Origin: Occultella gossypii
GTDB taxonomy: Bacteria; Actinomycetota; Actinomycetes; Actinomycetales; Beutenbergiaceae
Length of the DNA stretch: 64,000 nt
NCBI RefSeq assembly: GCF_019947135.1
Contig: NZ_JAGSHT010000015.1
Coordinates: 103,743-167,742 of the forward strand
Direction of reading: 5' to 3'
Shown here: positions 18,402 through 28,634 of the stretch, one piece after another
Position numbering within the stretch: position 1 is the stretch's first letter
How the letters are laid out: the number at the start of each line of letters is the position of its first letter
The notes under the pieces: model-generated
What the model was told of the DNA's origin: nothing
The model's input: the letters and a program-made list of their open reading frames with translations, nothing else
Databases searched by the model: none
Position numbers and translations under genes: made by a program

Positions 18402-18415
18402 GGGACCGAAGTCAC
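18402..18415 (+). promoter_or_regulatory. DosR/DevR-like box upstream of xfp
   Basis: GGGACCGAAGTCAC agrees at 10 of 14 positions with the core of the mycobacterial DosR box (GGGACTWWAGTCCC). It lies 69 bp before the xfp ATG and about 29 bp before a TAGGGC hexamer (18444-18449) that could be the -10. Overlapping it, GGTCC (18391-18395) and GGACC (18403-18407) form a second inverted repeat. Confidence 0.4.
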
Positions 18416-18483
18416 TCGCGCAACGGCCCCGGAACGGGCAGGCTAGGGCACGGCTGTGCTGTCGCTCACCGAGGGGTTGGACC

Positions 18484-21006
18484 ATGTCCGTCACGTCATC
18501 CGTCACTTCCGATGCAGAATCCCGCCCACCGTCGACGCCGACGGGCCCATGGCAACACCGACCGGTCGCCGATCTCGACGCCGCCACGCTGAACACGCTG
18601 GACCGGTGGTGGCGGGCTGCGAACTACCTGTCCGTCGGGCAGATCTACCTGCTCGCGAACCCGCTGCTGCGGACCCCGCTGTCACGCGATGACGTCAAAC
18701 CGCGGCTGCTCGGCCACTGGGGCACCACCCCAGGGCTGAACTTCGTCTACGCCCACCTGAACCGGGTGATCGCCGAGCGCGGTCAGTCCACCATCTACCT
18801 CACCGGCCCCGGTCACGGCGGGCCGGGCCTGGTCGCGAACTCCTACCTGGAGGGCTCCTACACCGAGACCTACCCGGACATCACCGCCGACGCGGAGGGC
18901 ATGCGCCGGCTGTTCCGGCAGTTCTCCTTCCCCGGTGGCATCCCCTCGCACGTGGCACCGGAGACCCCCGGTTCCATCCACGAGGGCGGCGAGCTGGGCT
19001 ACGTGCTCTCGCACGCCTACGGGGCCGCGTTCGACAACCCGGACCTACTGGTCGCGGCCGTCGTGGGCGACGGCGAGGCGGAGACGGGGCCGCTGGCCAC
19101 CAGTTGGCACTCGAACAAGTTCGTCAACCCCGCCCTGGACGGTGTGGTCCTGCCGATCCTGCACCTGAACGGGTACAAGATCGCCAACCCGACGGTGCTG
19201 GCCCGCATCCCCGACGACGAGCTGCTCAGCCTGATGCGCGGGTACGGCCACAAGCCCCACCTGTTCGTCGGCGGCTTCGACGGCGAGGACCCGGCGGCCG
19301 CGCACGCCCGGTTCGCCACGCTGCTCGACGAGGTGTTCAACGAGATCGCCGAGATCAAGGCCTCGGCTGCCGCGGGCAACACCGACCGCCCCACCTGGCC
19401 GATGATCATCCTGCGCACCCCGAAGGGCTGGACCTGCCCGCCGGTGATCGACGGCAAGCAGGTGGAGGACTCCTGGCGCTCCCACCAGGTGCCGCTGGCC
19501 AGTGCCCGGGACACCCCCGAGCACCTCGAGGTCCTGCACGACTGGCTCACCTCCTACGGCGCCGAGGAGCTCTTCGACTCGGACGGCGTGCTGGCCTCCG
19601 ACATCGCCGCGCTCGCCCCGGCCGGCGACCTCCGGATGAGCGCGAACCCACACGCCAACGGCGGTCTGCTGCTCCGCGACCTGCGCATGCCCGACTACAC
19701 CGAGTTCGCCGTCGACGTGCCCGCCCCCGGCGCCGCGATCGCCGAGCCCACGAAGGTGCTCGGGCAATGGCTGACCGAGGTGATCCGGCGCAACCCGGAC
19801 AACTTCCGGATCTTCGGCCCGGACGAGACCGCCTCGAACCGACTGCAGGCGGTCTACGAGGTCACGGACAAGCAGTGGAACGCCGGCTACCTCGAGACCG
19901 ACTCCGACGACCACCTCGCCCGGGCCGGGCGCGTCATGGAGATGCTCTCCGAGCACCAATGCCAGGGTTGGCTCGAGGGCTACCTGCTCACCGGGCGGCA
20001 CGGCCTGTTCAACTGCTACGAGGCGTTCATCCACATCGTCGACTCGATGTTCAACCAGCACGCCAAGTGGCTGGACGTCACCCGGGACATCCCGTGGCGG
20101 CGCCCGATCGCGAGCCTGAACTACCTGCTCTCCTCGCACGTGTGGCGGCAGGACCACAACGGGTTCTCCCACCAGGACCCGGGCTTCATCGACCACGTGA
20201 TGAACAAGAAGTCCGAGATCGTCCGGGTCTACCTGCCGCCGGACGCCAACACGCTGCTGTCCACCTACGACCACTGCCTGCGCAGCCGCGACTACGTGAA
20301 CGTCGTGGTCTCCGGCAAGCAGCCCGGACCACAGTTCCTCACCATGGACGAGGCCATCGCGCACTGCACCCGCGGCCTCGGCATCTGGGAGTGGGCCGGC
20401 ACCGAGGTGATCGGCGAGGACCCGGACGTGGTGCTCGGCTGCGCCGGGGACATCCCGACCCTCGAGGTGCTGGCCGCGGCGGACCTGCTCCGCACGCACC
20501 TGCCCGACCTCAAGGTCCGCGTCGTCAACGTGGTGGATCTGATGCGCCTGCAGGACGAGCGCGAGCACCCGCACGGCCTGTCCGACCGGGACTTCAGCAC
20601 CTACTTCACCGACACCAAGCCCGTCATCTTCGCCTACCACGGCTACCCGTGGCTGCTGCACCGGCTCACCTACCGCCGCACCGCCCACGCGAACCTGCAC
20701 GTGCGCGGCTACAAGGAGGAGGGCACCACCACCACGCCGTTCGACATGGTGATGCTCAACGACCTGGACCGCTACCACCTGGTGATGGACGTCATCGACC
20801 GGGTGCCGGGCCTCGGGTCGAAGGCAGCCGGGCTGCGTCAGGAGATGTCCGACGCGCGCCTGCGCGCCCGGCGGTACACCCGCGAGCACGGCGACGACAT
20901 CCCCGAGGTGCGGGACTGGGTGTGGCCGGACGCCGGGGACACCGGCACCGCCGAGGGTGGCCCGGCCCGCAGCGCCGCCGCGACCACCGCTGGAGACAAC
21001 GAGTAA
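18484..21006 (+). CDS. xfp: Xylulose-5-phosphate/fructose-6-phosphate phosphoketolase
   Basis: 840 residues, slightly longer than the usual 790-825 because of a hydrophilic N-terminus. It is a thiamine-diphosphate enzyme that splits xylulose-5-P or fructose-6-P with phosphate into acetyl-P and glyceraldehyde-3-P or erythrose-4-P. Phosphoketolase signatures are clear: [26 protein letters not shown], the ThDP/metal motif [11 protein letters not shown] with downstream Asn, and [16 protein letters not shown] 18484 has a GAGGGG site about eight bases upstream. Its TAA overlaps the pta ATG by one base. With pta and ackA it forms a pathway from sugar phosphate to acetate and ATP. Confidence 0.97.
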   Translation: MSVTSSVTSDAESRPPSTPTGPWQHRPVADLDAATLNTLDRWWRAANYLSVGQIYLLANPLLRTPLSRDDVKPRLLGHWGTTPGLNFVYAHLNRVIAERGQSTIYLTGPGHGGPGLVANSYLEGSYTETYPDITADAEGMRRLFRQFSFPGGIPSHVAPETPGSIHEGGELGYVLSHAYGAAFDNPDLLVAAVVGDGEAETGPLATSWHSNKFVNPALDGVVLPILHLNGYKIANPTVLARIPDDELLSLMRGYGHKPHLFVGGFDGEDPAAAHARFATLLDEVFNEIAEIKASAAAGNTDRPTWPMIILRTPKGWTCPPVIDGKQVEDSWRSHQVPLASARDTPEHLEVLHDWLTSYGAEELFDSDGVLASDIAALAPAGDLRMSANPHANGGLLLRDLRMPDYTEFAVDVPAPGAAIAEPTKVLGQWLTEVIRRNPDNFRIFGPDETASNRLQAVYEVTDKQWNAGYLETDSDDHLARAGRVMEMLSEHQCQGWLEGYLLTGRHGLFNCYEAFIHIVDSMFNQHAKWLDVTRDIPWRRPIASLNYLLSSHVWRQDHNGFSHQDPGFIDHVMNKKSEIVRVYLPPDANTLLSTYDHCLRSRDYVNVVVSGKQPGPQFLTMDEAIAHCTRGLGIWEWAGTEVIGEDPDVVLGCAGDIPTLEVLAAADLLRTHLPDLKVRVVNVVDLMRLQDEREHPHGLSDRDFSTYFTDTKPVIFAYHGYPWLLHRLTYRRTAHANLHVRGYKEEGTTTTPFDMVMLNDLDRYHLVMDVIDRVPGLGSKAAGLRQEMSDARLRARRYTREHGDDIPEVRDWVWPDAGDTGTAEGGPARSAAATTAGDNE

Positions 21007-23072
21007 TGGTGACCAATGTCTACGTGACCTCGCCCGAGGGGCACACCGGGAAGTCCTCGGTGGCCCTCGGGCTGGTCGAACTGTTCGTTCGCCGGGTCAA
21101 ACGGGTCGGGGTGTTCCGGCCGGTGGCCCGTGGGGACGAGGGGCGGGACTCGGTGCTCGAGCTGCTGCTCGCGCACGACGGCGTCGACCTCACGTATGAG
21201 GAGGCGGTCGGGGTCACGTACGAGGACGTGCACGCCGACGCGGACGCCGCGCTGACCACCATCGTGCACAAGTACCGCGAGGTGGAGCGCCAGTGCGAGG
21301 TGGTGGTGATCGTCGGCTCGGACTACACCGATGTCGCCGGGCCCACCGAGCTCGCGTTCAACGCCCGCATCGCCGCGAACCTTGGCTCCGCCGTCGTGCT
21401 CGTCACCTCGGCCGTGGACCGCACCCCGGAGGACGTGCGCTCGATGGTGGACCTGTCCATCGCCGAGCTGAACGCCGCGCACGCGCGGGTGGTCGCCGTG
21501 GTCGCCAACCGCGCCGACCCGGCGCAGCTCGCCGCGATCGAGGCGACCCTGGCGGATCTGCCGCTGCCCGCCTGGGTGATGCCGGACGTGCCGCTGCTGT
21601 CCGCGCCGAGCGTGCGTGACCTGCTGATCGCGGTGGACGGGACCCTCGCCGCCGGCGACGACGAACTGCTCGACCGAGAGGCCGAGGAGCTCATCGTCGG
21701 CGGGATGACGATGGAGCACATCCTGGACCGGATCACCGACGGAGCCGTGGTCATCGTGCCCGGCGACCGCTCCGAGGTGGTGCTGGCCATGGTCGCCGCG
21801 CACGCCGCCGAGAGCTTCCCGTCCCTGGCCGGGCTGATCCTCAACGGCGGCTACGAGCCCACCGCCCAGATCGCCCGCCTGGTGGCCGGCCTCGGCCAAC
21901 GGCTGCCGATCGTGACCACGCAGTACGGCACGTTCGGGACCGCGAGCCGGGTCGCGAAGACCCGCGGGCTGTTGTCCACCGGTTCCCAGCGCAAACTCGA
22001 TGTCGCCCGCGCGACGTTCGAGTCCGCCGTCGACGGTGACCGCCTGCTCGACGCGGTCGACGTGCCGCGCAGCGAGGTCGTCACCCCGCTGATGTTCGAG
22101 TACGACCTGATCGAACGGGCCCGGTCCGCCCGCAAGCACGTGGTGCTCCCGGAGGGCGCCGACGACCGGATCCTGCGGGCCGCCAGCACCCTGCTCGCCC
22201 GGGACGTGGCCCAGCTGACCCTGCTCGGCGACGAGCAGGCGGTGCGGGCCCGCGCGAGCGAGCTCGGCCTGGATCTCACCGGCGCCGCGGTCCTGTCCCC
22301 CCAGGACCCCGACCTGCGGGAGCGGTTCGCGCAGGAGTACGCCCGGCTGCGGGCCCACAAGGGCATGACGGCGGAGCGAGCCCGGGAGATCGTCACCGAC
22401 GTCTCCTACTTCGGCACCCTGATGGTGCACCTCGGCCTGGCGGACGGCATGGTCTCCGGCGCGCAGCACACCACCGCACACACGATCAAGCCATCGTTCG
22501 AGATCATCAAGACGGTGCCCGGGGTGTCCGTGGTGTCCTCCGTGTTCTTCATGTGCCTGGAGGACAAGGTGCTCGTGTACGGCGACTGCGCCGTGAACCC
22601 TGACCCCACCGCGGAACAGCTCGCGGACATCGCCGTCTCCTCCGCGGCCACGGCCGCGCAGTTCGGGGTGGACCCGCGGGTGGCGATGCTGTCCTACTCG
22701 ACCGGGGAGTCCGGCTCCGGCGCGGACGTGGACAAGGTGCGCACCGCCACCGAACTCGTCCGCGAGCGCGCCGGCGACCTCGTGGTGGAGGGTCCGATCC
22801 AGTACGACGCCGCCGTGGACGCCTCCGTCGCGAAGACGAAGATGCCGGACTCGGAGGTCGCGGGCCGGGCGACGGTGTTCATCTTCCCGGACCTGAACAC
22901 CGGCAACAACACCTACAAGGCGGTGCAGCGCTCCGCCGGTGCCGTCGCCGTCGGCCCGGTGCTGCAGGGCCTGAACAAGCCGGTCAACGACCTGTCCCGC
23001 GGCGCCCTGGTGCAGGACATCGTCAACACGGTCGCCATCACCGCCATCCAGGCCCAAGGAGCCGCCCTGTGA
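21006..23072 (+). CDS. pta: Phosphate acetyltransferase (long, three-domain form)
   Basis: 688 residues; interconverts acetyl-P and acetyl-CoA. Three domains are visible: an N-terminal BioD-like P-loop domain (SPEGHTGKSSVALGL, 1-200), a DRTGG domain (about 215-330) and the catalytic PTA domain (from about 365: RKHVVLPEGADDRILRAA, then LMVHLGLADGMVSGA and SYSTGESGSGADVDKV, ending with PDLNTGNNTYKAVQR). The start overlaps the xfp stop and the end overlaps ackA by four bases (GTGA), so the operon is tightly coupled. This is the actinobacterial long-form Pta. Confidence 0.96.
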   Translation: MVTNVYVTSPEGHTGKSSVALGLVELFVRRVKRVGVFRPVARGDEGRDSVLELLLAHDGVDLTYEEAVGVTYEDVHADADAALTTIVHKYREVERQCEVVVIVGSDYTDVAGPTELAFNARIAANLGSAVVLVTSAVDRTPEDVRSMVDLSIAELNAAHARVVAVVANRADPAQLAAIEATLADLPLPAWVMPDVPLLSAPSVRDLLIAVDGTLAAGDDELLDREAEELIVGGMTMEHILDRITDGAVVIVPGDRSEVVLAMVAAHAAESFPSLAGLILNGGYEPTAQIARLVAGLGQRLPIVTTQYGTFGTASRVAKTRGLLSTGSQRKLDVARATFESAVDGDRLLDAVDVPRSEVVTPLMFEYDLIERARSARKHVVLPEGADDRILRAASTLLARDVAQLTLLGDEQAVRARASELGLDLTGAAVLSPQDPDLRERFAQEYARLRAHKGMTAERAREIVTDVSYFGTLMVHLGLADGMVSGAQHTTAHTIKPSFEIIKTVPGVSVVSSVFFMCLEDKVLVYGDCAVNPDPTAEQLADIAVSSAATAAQFGVDPRVAMLSYSTGESGSGADVDKVRTATELVRERAGDLVVEGPIQYDAAVDASVAKTKMPDSEVAGRATVFIFPDLNTGNNTYKAVQRSAGAVAVGPVLQGLNKPVNDLSRGALVQDIVNTVAITAIQAQGAAL

Positions 23073-24271
23073 GCACGCACGTCCTCGTCGTCAACTCCGG
23101 ATCGTCATCACTGAAGTACCAGGTGGTCGACGCCGAGACCGGGGCCGCGAGCGCCGTCGGGCTGGTGGAGCGGATCGGCCAGGAGTCCGGTGTGCTGACC
23201 CACTCGGTGGGCGGGGACAAGCCGGACAAGCACAGCATCGAACTGCCGGTTCCGAACCACACGGTCGCGATGGAGGCGATGGCGGATGCGTTCGCCGAAC
23301 ACGGGCCCTCGCTCGCCGAGGCCGGTCTGGTCGCGGTGGGGCACCGCGTGGTCCAGGGCGGTGCCAGGTTCGGCGGCTCGGTGCTGATCGACGACGAGGT
23401 GGTCGACATCATCGAGGACCTCTCCGACCTCGCTCCGCTGCACAACCCGCCGAACCTCGACGGCATCCGGGCCGCCCGGACCTCCTTCCCGGACCTGCCG
23501 CACGTGGCGGTGTTCGACACCGCGTTCCACCTGACCATGCCCGAGCACGCGGCGACCTACGCGATCGACCGGGAGGTCGCGGCGGCGCACCGGATCCGCC
23601 GCTACGGTGCGCACGGCACGTCCCACCAGTACGTGGCCCGCGAGGCGGCGGCCTTCCTCGGCATCGCCCGCGAGGAGTCGAACCTGATCGTGCTGCACCT
23701 GGGCAACGGGGCATCGGTCACCGCCGTGAAGGACGGGATCTCGGTGGACACCTCGATGGGGCTCACGCCCCTCGAAGGTCTCGTGATGGGGACCCGCACC
23801 GGTGACATCGACCCGGCCGTGGTGTTCCACCTGTCCCGGACCGCCGGGATGAGCATCGACGAGATCGACAACCTGATGAACCGCCGGTCCGGGATGCTCG
23901 GGCTCACCGGCATGGTGGACATGCGCGACATCGGCGACGCCGTGGCCGCCGGGGACGAAGCCGCCACGCTCGCGATGGAGGTGTACTGCTACCGGCTGCG
24001 CAAGTACATCGGCGCCTACACGGCGGTCCTCGGACGGGTCGACGCGATCGTCTTCACCGCCGGGATCGGGGAGAACAGCGACATCGTCCGGACCGGGGCG
24101 CTCACGGGCCTGGAGCGGTTCGGCATCCGGCTGGACGAGGCCGCGAACGCGGCACGCTCCGGCGGCATCCGGCGCATCAGTGCCGAGGGTTCCCCCGTGG
24201 CCGTGCTCGTGGTGCCCACCAATGAGGAGTTCGAGATCGCCCGCGAGTCGGTCGCCGTGGTCGGGCACTGA
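23069..24271 (+). CDS. ackA: Acetate kinase
   Basis: 400 residues, ASKHA fold. It makes ATP from acetyl-P and ADP, releasing acetate. Signature 1 VLVVNSGSSSLKYQV lies at 4-18 and signature 2 (MGLTPLEGLVMGTRTGDIDPA region) at about 232-252, with the catalytic Arg/His region IRRYGAHGTSHQYVA and GIGENSDIVR near the C-terminus. The GTG start at 23069 overlaps the pta stop; AAGGAG lies seven bases upstream. It is the last gene of xfp-pta-ackA. Confidence 0.97.
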   Translation: MSTHVLVVNSGSSSLKYQVVDAETGAASAVGLVERIGQESGVLTHSVGGDKPDKHSIELPVPNHTVAMEAMADAFAEHGPSLAEAGLVAVGHRVVQGGARFGGSVLIDDEVVDIIEDLSDLAPLHNPPNLDGIRAARTSFPDLPHVAVFDTAFHLTMPEHAATYAIDREVAAAHRIRRYGAHGTSHQYVAREAAAFLGIAREESNLIVLHLGNGASVTAVKDGISVDTSMGLTPLEGLVMGTRTGDIDPAVVFHLSRTAGMSIDEIDNLMNRRSGMLGLTGMVDMRDIGDAVAAGDEAATLAMEVYCYRLRKYIGAYTAVLGRVDAIVFTAGIGENSDIVRTGALTGLERFGIRLDEAANAARSGGIRRISAEGSPVAVLVVPTNEEFEIARESVAVVGH

Positions 24272-24420
24272 CTGCATCGGGCGGCAAACCCCGGCAACCG
24301 GTGCCCACGGGACACGAACCTCGCCTAGCCTCGCCCGGAGGGGATGGCCGAAGACGTCCGTCCCTGTTCCAGCTGGGTCAACCCAGCGCACCCGATCACA
24401 ATGAAGGAGAGTGCGGACAG

Positions 24421-25281
24421 ATGGCCAAGATCGGCGTCCAGGCGATGATGCTCAAGGACAAGGTCAGTGAGCTCGGCGCGTACGACACGCTCGCGCGGAT
24501 CAGTGACATCGGCTACCACGCCGTCGAGGTGTCCCAGATCCCGATGAACGAGGCGAATGTGGCCGAGATGGCTCGCGCCCGCACGGAGCTGGGTGTCGAC
24601 TTCGGCGCGCTCTCCACGTCCCTCGACGCCGGACCGGAGGGCTCCGCGGACGCACTCACCTCGGACTTCGACAAGATCGTCGCCGACGCCAAGACCCTCG
24701 GCGCGTCCAACCTGCGCATCGGGATGCTGCCGTTGGCCCTGCTGGAGTCGTTGGACCAGGTGCTCGACTTCTGCCGCCGCTCCGACGAGCAGGCGCTCAG
24801 GCTGGCCGAGCACGGCATCACCCTCTACTACCACAACCACCACATCGAGTTCATGAAGTTCGACGGCCGGAGCCTGCTGGACATCATCAACGAGACCGCC
24901 CCGAACATGCGCCTCGAACTCGACGTGCACTGGGTCCAGCGCGGCGGCAACGACCCGGTCCGCACGCTGCGCAAGTACGCGGACCGCGCGGACCTGGTGC
25001 ACCTCAAGGACTACCGCATCGGCGCGCTCGCACCGGAAGCGTTCAAGGCCCTCGCCGAGGGCGACCGCGGCACGTTCATGAAGGCCTTCAGCGAGGTCGT
25101 GCAGTTCGCCGAGGTGGGCGAAGGCACCCTGGACTTCAAGGCGATCGTTGACCAGTCGGTCGCCAACGGCGTGAAGTACATGTTCGTGGAGCAGGACCAA
25201 TTGTACGGCCGGGACGTCCTCGACGCCCTGAAGATCTCCCACGACAACCTCGTCGACCTCGGCTTCGCCGACCTCTTCTGA
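24421..25281 (+). CDS. Sugar phosphate isomerase/epimerase-like TIM-barrel protein
   Basis: 286 residues, AP-endonuclease-2/xylose-isomerase-like fold. Metal-ligand segments are visible: GITLYYHNHHIEFMKF (His/Glu), LELDVHWVQRGG (Asp/His), LVHLKDYRI (Asp/His region) and a C-terminal YMFVEQDQLYG Glu. Enzymes of this fold isomerise or epimerise sugars or inositol derivatives; substrate unknown. The ATG at 24421 follows AAGGAGAG. A 149-base gap after ackA and a TAGCCT hexamer at 24326-24331 suggest its own promoter. A very long terminator follows. Confidence 0.87.
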   Translation: MAKIGVQAMMLKDKVSELGAYDTLARISDIGYHAVEVSQIPMNEANVAEMARARTELGVDFGALSTSLDAGPEGSADALTSDFDKIVADAKTLGASNLRIGMLPLALLESLDQVLDFCRRSDEQALRLAEHGITLYYHNHHIEFMKFDGRSLLDIINETAPNMRLELDVHWVQRGGNDPVRTLRKYADRADLVHLKDYRIGALAPEAFKALAEGDRGTFMKAFSEVVQFAEVGEGTLDFKAIVDQSVANGVKYMFVEQDQLYGRDVLDALKISHDNLVDLGFADLF

Positions 25282-25297
25282 GATCCAGCCGGCCCGA

Positions 25298-25347
25298 AAC
25301 AGGCGAGCGGCCCCGGACGATCACTCGTCCCGGGCCGCTCGCCTGTT
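25298..25347. terminator. Long bidirectional intrinsic terminator
   Basis: 23-bp stem (25298-25320 with 25325-25347) with one mismatch and a 4-base TCAC loop, between the converging stops of the isomerase-like gene (25281) and fumC (25352). The left arm starts AACAGGCGAGCGGCCCC. Confidence 0.85.
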
Positions 25348-25351
25348 CGAG

Positions 25352-26749
25352 CTACGGGTGGGTCATCGAGGCGACGTCCAGCGCCGCGTCGAGCTGCTCC
25401 GGCGTCACCTCACCGCGCTCCACATAGCCGAGGTCCTCCACGGCCTGGCGGATCGTCAGGCCCTGCGCCACCGAGTGCTTGGCGATCTTCGCCGCCGCCT
25501 CGTAGCCGATGATCCGATTCAACGGGGTCACGATCGACGGCGAGGACTCGGCCAGCTCGCGGGCCCGCTCGACGTTCGCGGTGATCCCGTCAACGCATTT
25601 CGTGGCCAGGGCGCGGGAGGCATTCGCCAGCAGGTTGATCGACTCGAGCAGGTTCCTGGCCAGCACCGGCAGCATCACGTTCAGCTCGAAACTGCCACTG
25701 GCACCAGCGAACGCGATGGCTGCGTCGTTGCCGATCACCTGGGCGGCGACCATCAGGGTGGCCTCCGGGATCACCGGGTTCACCTTGCCCGGCATGATCG
25801 AGGACCCTGGCTGCAGGTCCGGCAGAGCGATCTCGCCGATACCGGCGCGCGGGCCGGAACCCATCCACCGCAGGTCGTTGCAGATCTTCACGAGCGAGAC
25901 CGCGACCGTGCGCAGTTGGCCGGAGGTCTCCACCAGGGAGTCCTGTGCGCTCTGCGCCTCGAAGTGGTTCGGCGCCTCGGTCAGCGGCAGCCCGGTGTTC
26001 TCCGCGACCAGCGCGATCACGCGCTGGCCGAAGCCGGCCGGGGTGTTGATGCCGGTGCCGACAGCGGTGCCTCCGAGGGGCAGTTCGGCCAGCCTGGGCA
26101 GGGCGGAGGTCACCCGGGCGATCCCGTTGCGGATCTGTTGGGCGTAGCCGCCGAACTCCTGGCCGAGCATCACGGGGGTGGCGTCCATCAGGTGCGTGCG
26201 GCCCGCCTTGACGACGTCGGCGAACTCGGTCGCCTTTGCCTCGAGGGAGGTCGCGAGGACCTCCAGGCCGGGCAGGAGTTCGGTGATCACGGCCTCGGTG
26301 GCGGCGATGTGGATCGAGGCGGGGAACACGTCGTTGGAGGACTGCGACGCGTTCACATGGTCGTTCGGGTGCACGTCGGTGCCGGCCTCGGTGGCAAGGG
26401 TGGCGATGACCTCGTTGGCGTTCATGTTCGACGACGTCCCGGAACCGGTCTGGAAGACGTCGATCGGGAAGTGCTCGTCGAACTCGCCGGCGATGACCCG
26501 GTCCGCGGCGGAGCGGATCGCTTCCGCCCGCGCCCGGTCGAGGACTCCGAGCTCGGCGTTCGCCGTCGCCGCCGCGCGCTTGATCTGGGCCAGCGCGGCG
26601 ATGTGGTGACGCGAGATTCCGGTGCCGGAGATCGCGAAGTTCTCCACCGCGCGTTGGGTCTGGGCGCGGTACTTGGCGTCCTTGGGAACCCGCACCTCCC
26701 CCATCGTGTCGTGCTCGATCCGGTATTCGGTCGCGTCCTGCGTCATCAC
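25352..26749 (-). CDS. fumC: Fumarate hydratase class II
   Basis: 465 residues; reversible hydration of fumarate to L-malate in the TCA cycle. The superfamily signature [11 protein letters not shown] is present, as are [16 protein letters not shown] (site residues of the N-terminal domain), [14 protein letters not shown] and [12 protein letters not shown] with the conserved His. This iron-free class is the usual actinobacterial fumarase. The ATG at 26749 has a GGAG site; the next codon is also ATG. It converges on the preceding gene through a shared terminator. Confidence 0.97.
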   Translation of the reverse strand: MMTQDATEYRIEHDTMGEVRVPKDAKYRAQTQRAVENFAISGTGISRHHIAALAQIKRAAATANAELGVLDRARAEAIRSAADRVIAGEFDEHFPIDVFQTGSGTSSNMNANEVIATLATEAGTDVHPNDHVNASQSSNDVFPASIHIAATEAVITELLPGLEVLATSLEAKATEFADVVKAGRTHLMDATPVMLGQEFGGYAQQIRNGIARVTSALPRLAELPLGGTAVGTGINTPAGFGQRVIALVAENTGLPLTEAPNHFEAQSAQDSLVETSGQLRTVAVSLVKICNDLRWMGSGPRAGIGEIALPDLQPGSSIMPGKVNPVIPEATLMVAAQVIGNDAAIAFAGASGSFELNVMLPVLARNLLESINLLANASRALATKCVDGITANVERARELAESSPSIVTPLNRIIGYEAAAKIAKHSVAQGLTIRQAVEDLGYVERGEVTPEQLDAALDVASMTHP

Positions 26750-27009
26750 TGCTCCGTGGTCGATGTCGGGGTCGGAGCAAGTATCTCAGCCGAGGACCCG
26801 ACCGGTGGACCCGCGATACGTTCGGTCCGGGCCACCGGCTCCCTTCTTCGGGCTCACGGTCGCCTGCTCAGTGGGTTCGATGTCGGTTGTCGACGCGTGT
26901 CTCGACGCTCGCCCGCCGATGGTGACCACTGCCCACACCGGGCAGCCCCTCGCACGTACCGGTCTGTCATCATCGGCAGTCATGGTCCGGACACGGAGGG
27001 GAAGATCTG

Positions 27010-28611
27010 ATGGGTGACCTGTTCGCCTGGTGGCTCGGCGGCGGAGACTGGTACGACCTGCAGCAACGGCGCCGCATCGAGGACCTGGAAGTCGCGCACC
27101 ATGCCTCCCAGTCCGCGATGCGACGTCAGATGCAACGCACGACGACCGATCTCGCGACGCGCGTGAACCAGTTGGAGAACGCCCTGGTGGCCGTCGTCGA
27201 TCTCGAGGACACCCGCGAGCAATTGACCGAGCACGCGGATGCCGCGGCGACCCGGCGGTTCGCTCGGGAGGTCGTCGCGGCGCTGCCGGCTCTCGGTGGC
27301 CCCGGCGGCGTGGATCGGGTTGCCGCGGTGCCGCCGCCCGACGTCCCGGGATACTGGCTCCATCCGGCCAGCCGCGCCCTATCCGCCGAACTCGATCCGG
27401 GTGTGGGTGACCCGCAGGCCCTGCTCGCCGAGGCCCGTCGTCGGGACACCTTCCAGACGGACCAGACCATCGTCTGCCTTGCGGCCATGACCGGTCGACC
27501 CGAGCGTGCGTACCCGCTGCTTCCCAGCATGTATCCCTCGACCGATCAGGTGACCGACGATGAACTCCTGATCTGGCGCGCGGTGGCGACCGGACGTTTC
27601 GGCGAGCCCGCCCGCGCGGGCCTGGTCGACGCACTGCGCCAGGTGGTCCGGGTCGACGAGGCTCTCGTGGGTGAGATCGAGCAGATCGCCATCGGCACGC
27701 AGCGCGACAGTGGGCCGCCGGCCGTGGACGGGGGCCGCAGGCTCGAGAAGCTCCACGGCTGGGTCGAATCGATCGTGACCGCGCCGGCCACGCAGGCGCC
27801 GGGTGAGTCGGCGTCCACCGACGATGCCTTGGCCGACCAGCTGGCCCTGCTGATCACCAGGGGCGCGCCCGGGGAGGAGGCCATCCTGCGCCGAATGGTG
27901 CAGATCCGCGGCGCGCTGGCGGCGATCGGGGTCTCCGATGGACCGGCACTGCCGCCGACGCCCGATCACACGGCCGTCGGCTCTGTCCGTCAGACGGTTC
28001 TCGGCGACCTCGATCTGCAGCCGAGCGGGCCGAAGTGGAGGCTCCGGATGCTGGGCGGAGACGGCGGCGACGCCGACGCCCCACCGAACCCGGAACATCG
28101 GCGAGTCGCGCTACGGATCGTCGCACCCGCCGTCGAGCAACTCGCCGGCCGCCTGGCGGGTCAGACCAGGACGGCGCCGCCCGAGAGCGCGGACGTGCGC
28201 GTCGGGCATGGCGTCACGGTCACCGTGACGCCGACCGGGCCGACGTCGTCGACGTGGCAGAAGCAGGTCATGACAACCCCGCCACGTCCGGCCTGGCGAC
28301 GACCGACGGCGATCGGGCTCGGCGTGGCCGCGATCGCGTTCGTGCTGCTCGGGATCCAGAGCCCCGGCCTGATCGCCCTCGCGGTGATCGCCGCCATCGG
28401 TGCCGGGGTGGTCTTCTTCCAGGACCGGCAGGAGGCTGCCAGGCTGAGTGCCGAAGCCCAGTCCCAACGGCAGCGTGCCGAGCGTCAGATCCAGGACGCA
28501 CAGGAACAACTACGCAAGGCGACCGAGGACTCGGCCGCCGCCGCCGCGGCGGCGGACACCCATCACCAGAGCATCGTCACCTGGCTCGAGAGGCTCGGCC
28601 CACCGAATTGA
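27010..28611 (+). CDS. Large coiled-coil membrane protein of unknown function
   Basis: 533 residues, family not recognised. The N-terminus MGDLFAWWLGGGDWYDLQQRRR is tryptophan-rich, followed by a probable coiled coil (about 20-75). A helical middle domain runs to about 400 with segments such as DTFQTDQTIVCLAAMTGRP and DELLIWRAVATGRFGEPARA. A VRVGHGVTVTVTPTGPTS segment precedes two close hydrophobic helices (about 432-476). The tail EAARLSAEAQSQRQRAERQI is a second coiled coil ending in WLERLGPPN. GGAGGGG lies nine bases before the ATG. It stands alone between fumC and the DUF624 operon. The 260-base upstream gap shows no clear promoter. Confidence 0.8.
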   Translation: MGDLFAWWLGGGDWYDLQQRRRIEDLEVAHHASQSAMRRQMQRTTTDLATRVNQLENALVAVVDLEDTREQLTEHADAAATRRFAREVVAALPALGGPGGVDRVAAVPPPDVPGYWLHPASRALSAELDPGVGDPQALLAEARRRDTFQTDQTIVCLAAMTGRPERAYPLLPSMYPSTDQVTDDELLIWRAVATGRFGEPARAGLVDALRQVVRVDEALVGEIEQIAIGTQRDSGPPAVDGGRRLEKLHGWVESIVTAPATQAPGESASTDDALADQLALLITRGAPGEEAILRRMVQIRGALAAIGVSDGPALPPTPDHTAVGSVRQTVLGDLDLQPSGPKWRLRMLGGDGGDADAPPNPEHRRVALRIVAPAVEQLAGRLAGQTRTAPPESADVRVGHGVTVTVTPTGPTSSTWQKQVMTTPPRPAWRRPTAIGLGVAAIAFVLLGIQSPGLIALAVIAAIGAGVVFFQDRQEAARLSAEAQSQRQRAERQIQDAQEQLRKATEDSAAAAAAADTHHQSIVTWLERLGPPN

Positions 28612-28614
28612 GCG

Positions 28615-28629
28615 GAAGGGGCGCCCTTC
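28615..28629. terminator. Short hairpin between converging genes
   Basis: GAAGGG (28615-28620) and CCCTTC (28624-28629) pair perfectly around a 3-base loop. It sits between the stop at 28611 and the DUF624 gene stop at 28635. It is a plausible bidirectional terminator but short. Confidence 0.5.
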
Positions 28630-28634
28630 TACCG

